A DNA stretch of 64,000 nucleotides from Paramyrothecium sp. XJ0827 (GCA_020881915.1 JAJFPB010000001.1:2790001-2854000); one strand, 5' to 3'. Shown: positions 33,906 to 46,719, counted from the stretch's first letter. Notes: generated by a model from the sequence alone, not told the origin. Numbers and translations: made by a program.

Positions 33906-36501
33906 CCAATGTCAGCACGCGAAGTGAAATGGGGTGGCTTACGTAGCCAAGCGCGACGTCGCCGATATCTGCACCGTAGCGATCTGGATCAGGAAAAATA
34001 TGGCTCGAAGGCGCAAATATGAGTTAAGACGTACTTCAAACTTGGGTCTGTGAAGCTCTTGGCTTTTTCCTGCGTTGTTTTTCTCTTTTCTTTTTGTCTT
34101 GGTACGTTGTGCTCTGTCGCCAATCTGTTAATGTGCGTTGTCACGCTCCAATGCGTGGGTAAGATCCAAGTCAGCTGCGGTTCACTCTACCTAACGAGCT
34201 ACATGACACATCATGTACTCTGATCCTTTACTACTGATCCGAACACAGTCTTTGCGTCCGTTGGTTGCCGGCCGGTCTTGTAGAACAGGGGGCCAGGGGC
34301 CACAACGGTGGTCTGGCGAGCAAGCCAGATATCTATTGCGGCATGTTACACGACAACAAGGTCCAGGTTCCCGCAATCGGGATGTAACGGTCTCGAGCGC
34401 ACACGTGCTACCCGGCCGTCCTGTCAGGTCTGCCTCGCTTGCTCGAATAGGTCGTGCCTTTTGTCACTGAGCGAATTTGTTTTGCGTGCGTAATGGACGA
34501 TCTGCCGAGCCAAGGCGTTACCGGTCAGCGAAGGAACCGAAGTCGCAAAGATGGGAGGTGACGATGAGCGTTCTATGTTTGACCAATTACACATGTTTGG
34601 AAAACCTCATGTTGTTGTTGATTTATTTCATTTTGTTTTGTTTTGTGTCTATTCTGTTGGGGAAATACATGATAGAGTAGAACAAGCGGCGTTTCCCGCT
34701 CAGCGATCGATGCGGATGGAGCCGTAGAGGTGCGTCCTGTCAACCGGTGAGCAATAAAGCAGAGGGTTGAAAGGTTACATTACTAGCAGGAACTACCTTA
34801 TCTAATGTGAGTGTAAAGGGAGAAGAAATTCTAACTTAGGATGTACATTGAAGGATTCACAGTTAGAAATGTTTGACCTGCATGAAGTCATTAATTGATT
34901 ATAAGAATATAAATAAATGAACTGTTTCTTTTTTTTTTTGGTCAGTAGTACTGTATTTATCTTGAAGCATGAGTGTTGGTGCTAAACGCTCGCCTGTGAA
35001 GGAGTGAGGCAGGCGTTCGGTCCAAGCTTCATGCATGCTCCTGCCCCGCGCAACGCTCGCCTCGACGGCTTCATTGGACGTTCTTTTCCAGGGACAAACA
35101 GACCTTCGGCGCCTTGCATACATCATCGCTTCCGCACCATCCGCCCTAACCACCCGATCAGCAAAGCCAAAGGACTAGGCCAAGTTGGCGAGCAGGATTG
35201 GATACCTGTTTCTTAGTGTCCGCTCAGCGATGTCGGGAGGCGCTGCGACCTTGCATACCATGCCATGCCATGCGCGCCCATTTGCTGCGACGATTACGGA
35301 CAGATCAGCTGCTGGAGTGTGCTCGCCCAGGCCTCCCGAGGCCCGCAGCCGCCACCCACACACCGGTTATGTCTGCGGCCGCCAACAGGCCGGCCATGCT
35401 CTGCTTTCCCGTTCGCCTGCGAAGAGACAGAGTGAACAGGATTCGCCTGCACCAACCGGATGTGAAGCCAGTCGCATGCATGACATTTCGAGGGCAAATG
35501 CTGAATGCATCGGCCACAGCTGCGAATGCAATCCCATGACATGGACAGCGAGAGCCTGCGGCAGCAGCATCCCACCTCGCAGAAGCCCACCTCGCAGAAG
35601 CCAAGCCCCCAGCAAGCTCGCTGTGAGTGGGGCAGCTCCGTTACGGGACTCATCAGGACGCCTGGACCCGGACTTGGACCTGGACCTGGACCTGTGTGAG
35701 GAGCGAACGGCGCATTGCCGCCCTGCTTGCATCCCTCCAATGCACACCGCTCGATTGGCCACCCAGCTTTTGCATGTCTCCCACCATGCCATGCCAGCCA
35801 TTTCACATTCTGGAGCGCTTGATCGCCAGTCTCTGTGGGCTCAGCGACTTTCTGGGTAAGCCACCTAGCATTCTCGCACTGTCGACGACCATCAAAGAAA
35901 AGGAAAAAGAAAGAAAAAAAAGCCGATGCAAGGCAGCTATATCACGGCAGTAATACTGTCTGGCACACTGGGCCCAGATACAAAGATATCAAAGGGCTAA
36001 AAAGTTACATGTTACCCCCATGGTACAGCACAGTAAATGGACTCCGCCGCAGAGTGAGGCGGGAATCCGTGTCGCTCTATGGCTGGTTGACGGACGCATG
36101 AGCAAGGGCACCCCCGCAAGCAACTGTAGGCACTGTGAGAATGCACTGATTTGTTGTCGGCAGTCAGTCACTGCTCCTTTCGAGACACCCCATGACTGGC
36201 ATGTCCTCGTTGACTTGCAATGTTTCAGACCTGGTTATCCCTCATGCTCTGAGGTTCGGTTGCTCTGGTCTTGACGTCTTTGCCATCTTGCTTGTACGAT
36301 TTCGCATCAGCTACGTTTTGCATATTTTCCCTGCTTTCCCGATACGTTCGCTCGCCATTGATCCTCCTATCTCCAACCTGGCTTCCTCTTAGGTGGCCCA
36401 CCAGAGCGGTTGGTGCGACTCTCAAGACCGACTGACTGCGTCAGAAATCCAGCACTGCTTTTCTTCTGTCTATTTGAGCGAGTTTGGCTTGAGCATGTTC
36501 C
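33906..36501. other. Intergenic region with short tandem repeats
   Basis: The 2.6 kb between the F-box and SprT-like genes has AT-rich patches (34580-34670, 34860-34940). Around 35572-35601 CCCACCTCGCAGAAG is repeated twice, and at 35660-35695 there are GGACCT-type hexamer repeats. Overlapping frames at 35185-35860 exist on both strands, but their composition suggests repeat-driven open frames, not genes. Confidence 0.4.
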
Positions 36502-37623
36502 ATGGCGTTTTGGGTTGGGGGCGGGGCGCGTCCGCTTGACAGAAGCGTTACGGATCCGTACTTCGAGGGTGGTAAGCGGAGGGTTAGCTTCTCGGAAGAC
36601 AGCGACCAGTATGAAGATATTGGAGGCTTTTCCAAGAGAGCGAGGTTGGAATACTGGGACAGCCCTATCCTGCCCTACTCGGGCCTTGACGATTTCGGGC
36701 CGGGCGGTATTCCTTTTGACGATCCTCCACTACCCAAACTGCCTGCTTTCCTCATCATCCGGGAGCATTCTCCGACTCCGGAGCCTTTGAACTCGGAAGC
36801 GGCTTGCTGCATGGAAAGGACCGAGTCTGGCTTGTCCATCTCGTCCGATACATCACAGCACTCATGCGCTGACGAGGAAGGGTTCATGCTCGGTGATCTC
36901 GCCGCCGCAGACCTCGTTAGGCGCCACGTCTCGAGCTTTCAAAAACGCTACCCAGACTCGAAACATGAACGTATTTTGAAAGCTCTAATCAACCCCAAGT
37001 CTCGAGCGGCCGAGTTCCCCCTCGACAACGACGCCCTACAAAGCATATTCTATTCTGCCAACGAACTTTTTTTCGCCAACAAATTGTCTCAGAGGGTTGA
37101 TTGGGATTGGAGCCACGAATCTAGCTCCCAATACCAGAGTCATATTGTCGGCACCACAGCTCTACGTCGTAGTGCTCGCCTCGGAGGCTACGAGACGCTC
37201 ATCGTCCTGTCATCGCCCATTCTAAAGGATACGAAATATAATCGTCGATTGTTGATCTCCACATTTCTACACGAGATGATCCATAGCTTTCTCTTCATCA
37301 ATTGCGGGCTGAAGGCACGTCATTGCGGGGGACATACCGAGGGCTTCCGCCAAATTGCTGAGATCATCGACGACTGGGCTGGCAGGGACTACTTGCGCCT
37401 CAGCGACATGGAGGCTGACCTAGAGCGTTTCCGGGAGGACGACGTCCCCCATGGCGAACCTGCTTGCTTGACACATCCAGAAGAGCGACGCTGGGCTAGC
37501 AGTGGCTACACAAATCGCTTCCTCCACCCTCGATCTTCCGACACCAACCAGTGGCATTGGTACGAACGTGAAGGCTTCTCAGCCACCAGCAACCATACAG
37601 GCGGGAACCCATACTTTTCATGA
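36502..37623 (+). CDS. SprT-like zinc metalloprotease-domain protein
   Basis: Single exon of 373 residues. The N-terminal 150 residues are low-complexity and acidic. A SprT-like domain follows, with FYSANELFFANKLSQRVDWD, the HExxH active site HEMIH at residues 257-261, and a third His in GGHTEGF at 278. Spartan/Wss1-type SprT proteases cleave DNA-protein crosslinks, while many fungal members are of unknown function. The Zn-binding domain, PIP box and UBZ domain found in human Spartan are not visible here. Nuclear or cytosolic location is likely, as no signal peptide is seen. The start was chosen as the first ATG of the open frame with a plausible leader. The assignment to the domain is firm, the role is inferred. 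Confidence 0.85.
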   Translation: MAFWVGGGARPLDRSVTDPYFEGGKRRVSFSEDSDQYEDIGGFSKRARLEYWDSPILPYSGLDDFGPGGIPFDDPPLPKLPAFLIIREHSPTPEPLNSEAACCMERTESGLSISSDTSQHSCADEEGFMLGDLAAADLVRRHVSSFQKRYPDSKHERILKALINPKSRAAEFPLDNDALQSIFYSANELFFANKLSQRVDWDWSHESSSQYQSHIVGTTALRRSARLGGYETLIVLSSPILKDTKYNRRLLISTFLHEMIHSFLFINCGLKARHCGGHTEGFRQIAEIIDDWAGRDYLRLSDMEADLERFREDDVPHGEPACLTHPEERRWASSGYTNRFLHPRSSDTNQWHWYEREGFSATSNHTGGNPYFS

Positions 37624-38367
37624 TCAAATACACGGCGCAGCGGTACGGATTGGATTTACATGACTGGATCAGGAAAGACTTTCGATATACTCATGTAAAA
37701 AAAAATTGCAAGGTTGGCACGGCACGGCATGGTTTTGGAGTTTGGGTCTCTAGTTGTGTTCGTTTTCTGAAAATGGGCTGGGCGGGCATCCGGTATGGAA
37801 CGGCATGGTGTGGCACATGTGATGAATGTTTTACTGTCATGAACAAACGATTCTTAATAGCTCTGATTTCGCACTTGGTGCACTAACTTATTAAGTAAAA
37901 TTTAACAATATAGTGTTGTCTAGTCCACAGGCCTGGCAGCTGGAGACGCGCAGGGCACCATTCGACGTTACCCAAAACGACAGACTGCAACATTATAATC
38001 AGAACGAGCACAAAAAGCGGCATCACAAAGCGGGCAAAAGCATGTAGGTTAGGCTTCACATAGACCATTGAGGGAATGTGCGTAAATGCCGAAATGCCAA
38101 ATGACTTTCCTCGTCTATTTCTCTCATTTCTTGTCCAAAAAGAAAACGGGCTAAGCAAGCTCATGTGGTATTCAAAAGACAATCATGCTGTTCAACGCCA
38201 TGGATGCAAACTTTGAAAACTCCCCGTGTGTTGCCAAGGTACGGGTAAAACAGGGACAAGAACCATAACTTGTGGCTGGGCGGGGGGAACAACCCGTCCC
38301 TAACTTCCTGAGAGCGTCACCCACTCGTGTATTTTTGTCGGCCCCCTAGGTCTGCCAGCTGATCGAT
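37624..38367. other. Intergenic region, convergent 3' ends
   Basis: 3' flanks of the SprT-like and MFS genes. A 99-codon minus frame at 38182-37883 has no recognisable feature. GGCACGGCACGGCATGG-like repeats occur at 37717-37732. Confidence 0.4.
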
Positions 38368-40521
38368 TTACCGTGCTCCTCCCTGCATGGTGTTGTAGCC
38401 ATTTCCTTGGTGCTTCTTGCCGCCTATCAAGGGTGCCTCGGGGCTGCTTAGCTCGTCTTCGTCGTCAGCAACGGCAGACTCGTTGGGTAGCAGGAGGCTG
38501 GTGCTCTCAGAGCCCTCGCTGTCTTCCGCATCACTATTCTCGACGGAAGCTGTGGGACCCTCCCCTTCCACGATCATAAATACTGGGATAGCTCCAATGG
38601 CAGCCACGATAGCAAGAAAGTACCATGAGGTGACGGCATAGTGATGCTCAGCGCCCCAAGTAAACGTCCAGCCAGTGGAGAAAGGCCCGATGGCACGGCC
38701 AAAGCCACTGAACATAGTCGCAAAGCCATTCAGTGTTCCCAGCACGCGGAGAGAGGAACATGAGTTGGTCAGGAGGATGGTGGTTGAGGGGAATGCGACA
38801 ATGATGGCGAATGCTTTGATGAACATGAGTACGAGAAGGGCAGCGATGCGGCCCTTGTGGGTAGGGAAGAGGGAAGTATAGGGCGTGAGGAGGTAGACGA
38901 TTGGCAAAATGATGGCTAAATAATTGTCAGACGTCGAACGAAACGCTCGCAAGGAGCATCCACTTACCACATATTTGGAAGCATCGCAGGACGCCAAAGC
39001 GCGTAACCAGTGGGGAGTAAATGATAAACTGGACAAGGCCACAAACGACACCATACACGGCGAACAGCGTACCAATTTGGCCCGAGCTTAAGCCAAATCC
39101 ACCATTGAAGTAAAACGGCAATTTGGTATTCTCGGGGGTATGCTCCATCACTGGGTAATCCAAGAAAACATTGAGGTTCTGGTCAAAGGCAACCGAGTGG
39201 AAGGCGAGAAAAGTGTAAGAGGTCAAATTCAGGACAGTCTGGTAGGTAAAGACTTCCTTGTATCCTGGGGAGGATTGCGCCGTGTGAGGCTGTCTTGGCT
39301 TCGGGCGAACCTCTGACGGAATCAGAGGTGCTGTGGCCTCACCGTCGACAAACGACCGCCGTCGCTGCGAGGGCTGCTGGCCACGGCCGAAAGCTCGAGC
39401 GAGTCGCTTGCCAACCAAAATACCAGGATCACGGTGCCCGCGCTTACTTGGTAACGTTTCCTATAACCTGGGTCAGTGCATTGAACATCAGACGGAACGA
39501 GGGTTCGCAAGCGTACTCGGAGGAACAGGAAAGCGCTGGATGCTGAGATCAAGAAGAATACTGTGGCTACCAAGTTAGGCAGGGCGTAAGGGAAGCGCTT
39601 GAAGAACTCGATATTGCCAAAGAGGGCAGGAAACTTCTTAGCAGGCTGGGCGAGGGATCCTCCGAAAGAGGGTCCAACTACAGACCCCAGAGACCAAACT
39701 AGAGGCATGAGCGAGAACGCTCGGGGTTGCAACTCCTTTTCCGGAACCATTTCCGCCACCATGGTCCTAATAATGCCAACTGGATGAACTTCTTAGCGAA
39801 GCAATGATACGTCGAGCTTAGGAGGGGGACTCACCGTTGCCGTTGCCTCCACCTTGAACGGCTCGAACCACAATCGCCATGGGTAGGCTCGTGGACATGC
39901 CCCAGATGATGAAGGTGGTCATGGTACACAACAGGCCGGCGAGAAGCGTGGGCTTCCTGCCGTAGCGGTCCGACGCCTTCCCCCATGGCACGGCAGTCAA
40001 GCTCTGGGCAAGGGAGAAGACAGCAGAGGTGATGCCGGCCCATTTGGCCACCTCGTTCTGCTCAACGCCAAAGTCGCGAATCATCTGGGGCAGGTAGGGG
40101 AAGACGGACGTGTAAGCCATCGGTTCTGCGAAGCGGGCGACGGCTGGGACAAGTTGTTAGTGGGGTTCATCATTGGTGAGAGGTGTGTTCAATCCGCCAA
40201 TGTCTTTCAGAGGTTCAAGATAATAAATGGTTGATTATCATGAATTCCAGGGAAAGTAGTTTACAAATGCTTTCAGAGTGTCTGCCGGCAGTAACGAAGA
40301 AGTCCGGGCCATGGACGACGCAGACTAGAGATCAAAGGCTGCTCAGATGGCGAAAAGGCATTTCATGGTTCAGGATTGCCGCAGGGGTCATGTCGAGGAT
40401 CCCCTTGATCTGCTGGGTTGAGAGAAGGGTCGAGTAAAAATGAAACAAAGTAGGTAGCCTTACCGAGGATCACCATCTGCCTTATCGGCAGCTTTGGCGC
40501 TGCCTTGCCGTGTTTAGCCAT
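38368..40521 (-). CDS. Major facilitator superfamily transporter
   Basis: Five exons, 40521-40464, 40143-39835, 39779-39517, 39460-38968 and 38915-38368, join to 556 residues. About twelve hydrophobic segments are readable in two halves. After the second segment the motif A run GKASDRYGRKPTLLAG is present, and RAVQGGGNGN then opens the fourth segment. A long central loop (RGQQPSQRRRSFVDGEATAP) joins the halves, and the C-terminal tail is acidic, Ser-rich and ends in TMQGGAR. This layout fits the drug/metabolite-exporter branch close to yeast YCR023C-like proteins. The transported compound cannot be told. The first intron (320 bp) is long for this genome, so the exon-1 start is less certain than the rest; other introns are 52-56 bp. 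Confidence 0.85.
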
Positions 40522-42306
40522 GACGCCGGCGGGTTGGATGCTATCGATGGGAGGAGAGAGGTCGTGGTTTGGCCAGGCGGTGGTGGAATAAGCAGTAAGT
40601 TAATGACCGAATTCTTTTGCAGTTGGTTCAGATCATGAAAAATAGCAGTCGAACACCATGTAGGCCTAACGGAGGCGGGCGACAATGGTGAAAGAATGAG
40701 AAAGGTCAAGGCGAAGTTTACCGAGACTGTGACTCCTAAACTAAGGTCGGTCAAGTTGGACCGACAATACAAATTCTGCTACGGCGCCCTTCGCGACAGT
40801 GCGCCGAATGTCGACATTTCTAATTTTTTAATGGACAAGGGTCGTTTATAGGGAAGGTGGGGCATGGGTCCTGAGTGGCCCCGGGCAATTGCATGGTGGG
40901 GGAGGGGAGACCGCCATTGCAGGTTGCGTGCAGGCAGTTCGTGGGGCTCCCGGCGGTGCCTCCAACTAATACTGTGCCGGTCGGTACCTAAACATTGCGG
41001 GTGCGCTGCAGCAATGCACTGCAGCGTCAATGCGACACGGCAGGGTCACCTGCGAATCCCACCATGGCATTGTGGTCGCTTAAGTTACCGTGCCTTTACG
41101 TTATCGACTGTCATCGCATTTTACCTCACGACTAACATCGGATCGCGCTGCGCCCAAAGAGGGTATTCAATACTGGACGAGCCTAAGGTAGGAACACAAA
41201 CAACCTCCCACGGTCGCCCGCCCAGCAGGCAGTAAGCACCGGACAGGCCCAGCCCCGTATAGGCTGCATGGTCGTGAGCTCGGCTCCGACTCACCTTGGA
41301 GAGTGGGGCGGCAATATCGTGGGCTATCCGACGATATCCACCACCCCTACTCCGTAGAACGCTAGCATGAAAAAAGATGATTATTTACCGGGTTGTTGGT
41401 CTGCGTAGGATTCAACTCGTCTCGTCTGTCTGCGCAACAAGCCTTCTTCCTCCGAGTGCGCAGTGTTGCGGACTACCATCGTCCAGTGGATGCATGCAAC
41501 AAGGTCCTGATGGACCATCGACGCCTCAAAATCCAAGTCGTAGACAGACTACATCTCGATTCTTATCCCAGCCCCTCGAGACAGATATGTAAAACATTGA
41601 TACACTTTGCTGCAGTAAGCCACAATGTTGATCAGTCCCATGACATTGAAAACCAACCAGGGGGCACCCACCACAGACCGACAGCGGCGCCGATGCCGTG
41701 GTTGGTAGGTGTGCGAGTGAGACAACCAGCCGATACTCCTCCAAGCCAGGCAGGCGGGCAGGCGGGGCAGGCAGGCAGGCATCATCCCAAACCCGAAAGC
41801 CGACCTAGGACGTCGCTTTACTAATCCAGAAACTAGCCTACCCTGCAGCAAACACACCCAGCATTGCGTCAATCAAGACCGGATTACGTAGTCGAGGCGA
41901 TGTCCTTCCCTCAACTTGTGTTCTATGCTCCAGTCATTATTTCATCTCTATCACCGCACCTACTCTCCAGGACTGATTTGCATGTTGAAGGCAATCGGGC
42001 GATTGGGTTTTTCAAACATTCGTTTCACCCATTGGACTCAACCATCGAGGAACCGAGTGCTCTTTTCACCATGGGCCAGCTGTAAGTCATACCTTTCCTA
42101 CCGGTCGCACCCATTGGCCGGAGCTGCTGGCCTACGCGCGCCACAACTCGCCTGTCCCAGCTCTTACATCATCAGCCAAGCTACCCGCAGCGGCAAGCTT
42201 GGCAGTGCGATCTGTATACGGCATTGCAACCCCAAATCAATTGAGTCGGCAAATGGGCTGACTTGGACGGCCACTCTGTAGTTCCGATCTCGAGCATAAC
42301 GAGAAG
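40522..42306. other. Divergent promoter region of MFS and M28 peptidase genes
   Basis: The 1.8 kb lies between two divergently transcribed genes. It contains GGCAGGC-type tandem repeats at 41748-41779. No gene is supported; short frames on both strands here are low-complexity. Confidence 0.45.
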
Positions 42307-44861
42307 ATGGCCTCGGAGTCAACGCCTCTGATCCAGACCGTCCGTGTCGGCTCTCCCCAGCCGAGATATCCGCACCAGACGTGTCGTCGGTTCTTCTCCA
42401 TAGCCTGCACATGTCTCCTGCTCGGCGGCTTCGCCACATTCGCATTCCACGCCTTTTTCACTGGGCCGCACCATCACCACAAGCATCACGGCCACCACGC
42501 CTTGTCCCGCACTGGCGGAAATCACCTCAACCATGACGAGCTGCTCCGCATCTTGCTTGACACACCGTCGGCCGAAAATGCCAGGGAATGGAGCCGCTAC
42601 TACACGGCAGGCCCTCACCTTGCTGGTACCAACTTCTCTCAGGTGAGGCAAACCTCTCCTCTCTCATAACTTACACCGACATTCAAGCATTTACTGACAT
42701 TTATTCACCTTTTTCAAGGCGGAATGGACTAGACAGAAGTGGGAGTCTTGGGGTGTCAAGTCCAGCATCGCTACATACGACATCTACACCAACTACCCGG
42801 TAGACCATAGCCTATCCCTTCTTCAGCGCTCTGACAAGCAGCCCTCAGACTGGAAGGTCGCCTTCGAGGCATCTTTGACAGAGGACGTGCTTGAGGATGA
42901 TCCTACCACTTCGTTGGAGGACCGCATCCCCACCTTCCACGGCTACTCTGCAAGTGGTAACGTTACCGGCTCCTTTGTCTACGTCAACTATGGCACCTAT
43001 CGGGACTTTGAAGATCTCGTCGAGGCTGGCATTGAGCTGAAAGGCAAAATTGCCATTGCCAAGTATGGCGGCATCTTCCGTGGCCTCAAGGTCAAGAGAG
43101 CGCAGGAGCTGGGTATGATTGGCACAATCATCTACAGCGACCCTGGTGATGATGGTGAGTACACAGAGGAGCATGGCTATAAACAGTATCCCGAGGGCCC
43201 TGCTCGCAACCCCAGCAGCGTACAGAGAGGAAGCGTCCAGTTCCTGAGCGTCCGACCTGGTGATCCGTAAGTGCCTGAACCAGCAGTCAAATTGTCGTTA
43301 TCACTAATATCAATAGATCGACACCTGGATACCCATCCAAGCCCGGTGCTCCTCGTGCTCCTGTAGATGATGCCATTCCCTCGATTCCATCGATCCCTAT
43401 CTCCTACCCTGATGCTATCCCTATCCTCAAGGCGCTTAACGGTCACGGCCCAAAGGCGCAGAAGCTGAACAAATACTGGAACCGAAATCTTGGCTTGAGT
43501 TACAAGGGTGTTGAGTACAACATCGGCCCCTCGCCAGACAATGTCGTCCTCAACCTCTACAACAAGCAAGACTACGTCATCACTCCTCAGTGGGATGTCA
43601 TTGGCATTGTCAACGGCACCAACCCTCACGAGGTTATCGTTGTTGGCAACCACCGAGATGCCTGGATCGCCGGCGGTGCTGGCGACCCCAACAGCGGATC
43701 CGCCGTCATCAACGAGGTCATCCGCAGTGTCGGAAAGGCCATCGATGCCGGGTGGAAGCCCTTCCGTACAATTGTGTTTGCCAGCTGGGACGGCGAGGAG
43801 TATGGTCTCCTCGGAAGTACCGAGTGGGTTGAGGAGTATCTGCCTTGGCTGTCCAGCGCCAATGTGGCTTATGTCAACGTTGACGTCGGGTGCTCTGGCC
43901 CCAAGTTCAAGGTCGCTTCCGCACCCTTGCTGAACAACATCATCCGTGGCGTTGCCGGAAGGGTTCAGTCCCCTAACCAGACAGTTGAGGGCCAAACCGT
44001 TGGCGACGTCTGGGACGGCCATATTGCTACCATGGGCAGTGGCAGTGACTTCACCGCTTTCCAGGACTTCGCAGGTATCCCGAGCATTGACATGGGATTC
44101 GCTGCCGACCAAGAAAGCGCTGTCTATCACTACCACAGCAACTATGACAGCTTCTACTGGATGAGCGAGTTTGGCGACCCCGGTTTCGCCTACCATCGAA
44201 CCATGTCCCAGATTCTCGGCTTGGTTGTGGCCGAACTCTCCGAGAGCGTCATCATTCCTTTCAGTGCAAAGGAGTATGCCGAAGCTCTTGGTGGATACCT
44301 GGACCAAGTTGAGGACAAGCTTGATTCCTCCAAAGAGCCCACCAGCGAGGCTGACATGTTTGCTCTTCGTGCGAGCGTCACTTCCGGCGAGGTTACCGGA
44401 AGTGAAGATGCCTTCAAAGCCAGCCTCAAGACCATTCGTGACTCCCTCGCCGAGCTCCAAGTCAAGGCTGCCGAGCTAGATGACTTGGCAGGCTGGGCGA
44501 CCCGGGAGCTCGAGGAAGGAATTCCATGGTGGAACATTATCGGCAAGCTCAAACTTGGCCTGGCCATTGTGAAGGTCAACCACAGATACAAGTATCTGGA
44601 GAGACACTTCCTCTTCGAGGGGGGTCTGGACGGTCGCAGCTGGTTCAAGCACGTCGTGTTTGCGCCTGGTCTCTGGACCGGCTACGCAGGTGGTATGTAC
44701 AAAGGTTTCCATGCACTCATTGGTTTCGTCGCTAACTTTGCTTCCCAGCTGTATTCCCTGGTCTGGTGGAAAGCATTGACGCCAAGGACTACAACAACGG
44801 ATTGAAGTGGGCTGGCATTGTTGAAAAGTGTGTGCAAAGTGCCATCAAGAGCCTGTCTTGA
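42307..44861 (+). CDS. Glutamate carboxypeptidase II-like M28 peptidase, membrane anchored
   Basis: Four exons, 42307-42642, 42719-43266, 43317-44692 and 44749-44861, join to 790 residues, near the family's usual 750-790. A short cytoplasmic N-terminus precedes a single type II signal anchor (about residues 29-51), followed by a His-rich stretch (HHHHKHHGHH). A PA domain follows, then the M28 peptidase domain with zinc ligands in NHRDAWIAGGAGDPNSGSA (H407, D of GDPNSG), the glutamate pair in DGEEYGLLGS (455-456), and the final His in YHYHSNYDSFYW (568). The C-terminus, rebuilt by the last intron, ends in the transferrin-receptor-like dimerisation region with WTGYAGAVFPGLVESID. Such enzymes trim C-terminal glutamate or peptides; the fungal role, often vacuolar, is inferred. 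Confidence 0.9.
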
Positions 44862-46058
44862 TTTGTCTAGCATGGTATGATGAACGAGATGTGATGACCG
44901 AGTGTCTCATCATGCACGACAGCTGTGTTTTATATCTTCACCTTCGTTACACATACATAACATAGAAAGCGTGCATTGCTACCCGTGCCCGGCCACATTT
45001 GCTATGGCCTGCATTTCGCTTACCTGCTGTCCCTTCTTCATTGTGCTGCCAATACTACACGTCTCGCGTACCACTTTCGAGTCCGGGATTTACGTTCTCG
45101 TAAGCTCCAATCCAACGGGAGATCTGTGAACCACTCTACAGGCAGAAGTGACGTGAGACGCAGCGATCAATTAGCAGAACTCGTAATGTATTTGACAGGT
45201 ATTCCATAATGTAAACCACATCAAGGACATGCTTCCGTTTTACGACAAGTAGAAACCCATTTCCGTGGCATGTCTCCATCCAAACTAAAGCCCCAGCATG
45301 CCCTGAAAAGTCCCGTTTCCAGCTTTCGAATCCAGCCTCATCATCTTAACCTAACGAGGCCTATCTTGCCACCTTGAAAGCTCATGACTATGTGGCCTTG
45401 CCATCCTCTTGCTCTAACGAACCGTAGCCTGGAGCACCCTTGTCCCGGCTAACATCACCTGCGTATCCCAAACCATTGGTTTGTTCCTCTAAAACATTGG
45501 TTTGTTCCTCTGTGACAGGTGCAATACGAGCTCGGAGGTTTGGGGCATCCAGCCCGCGCTGGTCTAGAGAGTCAAAGAGGCAGAGGTGGCAAGCACAAAG
45601 TGAGCATCCTGTGACTGTCGCTTCAAGATTTTCATCGTGTCCCGCAAGGTCTCCAAACCTCTCTCACGCTCGATGAGTTGTCTTCCCTTCGCCACACCAC
45701 GAGATTCTGAGAGTTGTACGGGAACAACCTCAAGTGGGAATCCGGGCAGTAGTGTTTGAAAAGGGCGTGTCGCAGGATGATCAGGCCCGCCGCATAGCTG
45801 TACTCAACATCTCTATGACCAAGAGCTTCGTGTGCTTGGGCCAAATTGATGGAACGAGATGGAAGCATGGGGTTGAAAGATTATATCTTCCTGCCGTGAA
45901 GGGGATAGTGTGCGTTCTGATCCTCATTGCGGGACTGAGTGTCGGATGGTTTCAAAGAGAATGCGTGATCAGGATGACGAGTGGAACGTCTTGAAGAGGA
46001 TGCGAATATGGGAAGAGAATGGAGATGGACCCGGCGACTTTTCAGAACCAAAAATTGA
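44862..46058. other. Intergenic region with a 21-bp tandem duplication
   Basis: Downstream of the M28 gene. At 45471-45513 AACATTGGTTTGTTCCTCT is present twice in tandem with one or two differences. A minus-strand frame (45868-45632, 78 codons) reads plausibly (DVEYSYAAGLIILRHALFKH) but has no recognisable domain or intron structure, so it is not called. Confidence 0.35.
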
Positions 46059-46621
46059 TCATTGGCCTTCTTTCATGCCTCTCGGAGTGTCTTGCGGAGT
46101 AGCCCTGTGTTTATAACGATTAGCGTCTCAGTAATTAGAAATGACAGACATCCTCTGAGCTCACAGTATTGAAGGAGACTCGGCACGAGGTAGGATAAGG
46201 TAGCTCACGGGTGATCGGCAACAGGAAGCTGCTTGTCGTATGGGCTGTTGGCCTGGAAGTAGATCTGTCAAGTGTCAGTAAGGGGGTTTCACTTTCTGTC
46301 CGCAGTCTTCCCGTCAGGAGCCGGATACGGAGTCTTTGAGTCAGCTCAAGGGAGTCCTCTATGCGAATTTGACTTGCCTTTTGTGATTGCCAGCCAGCGG
46401 AACGGTGGCCTTGATGGAACAGATACTCTGTAAACACTAGAGCAGTGCTAGGGGAGAAGGTGAAAATGAGACAAAAGAAAGGTGATGAGAGAATGAATGG
46501 ACACCTGCTTGCGTTCATCGATGGGACCGTGACAGGTTGGAAAGTAATCTTGGTAGTAGGTCACCAAGTTAAAGACCTGATAGTGTAGTTGAATAAGACC
46601 TGGCAGTTTAACCTCGTCCAT
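46059..46621 (-). CDS. Possible small multi-exon gene, unknown function
   Basis: Four exons can be fitted in phase: 46621-46505, 46427-46374, 46264-46209 and 46104-46059, giving about 90 residues (start MDEVKLPGLIQLHYQVFNLV; later exon IYFQANSPYDKQLPVADHP). All ends are GT/AG. The third intron has a GTGAGC donor and a GCTAATC branch, while the donor after exon 2 (GTCAAA) is weak. A TATAAAA box at 46713-46719 and a CT-rich leader precede the ATG. There is no signal peptide or known domain. The exons are short, so the model could be partly chance; transcript evidence is essential. Confidence 0.3.
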
Positions 46622-46712
46622 GGAGGGGCCATATTGGCGACACCGTCTCCGACAAGGAGAGAAGAGAAAAGAAAAAAGAAAGAAGAGAAGGGAGGGAGGG
46701 GCGAGTTTGGAA

Positions 46713-46719
46713 TTTTATA
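46713..46719 (-). promoter_or_regulatory. TATA box upstream of the small gene at 46.6 kb
   Basis: TATAAAA on the minus strand, 92 bp upstream of the ATG at 46621, followed by a strongly pyrimidine-rich coding-strand leader. Confidence 0.4.

Noticed and set aside
35185..35859. Overlapping 100-220 codon frames on both strands
   Set aside because: Open frames arise from GC-rich tandem repeats (GGACCT and CCCACCTCGCAGAAG); no domain, promoter or introns.
43177..44460. 427-codon minus-strand open frame
   Set aside because: Antisense of the M28 peptidase gene, with no protein signatures of its own.
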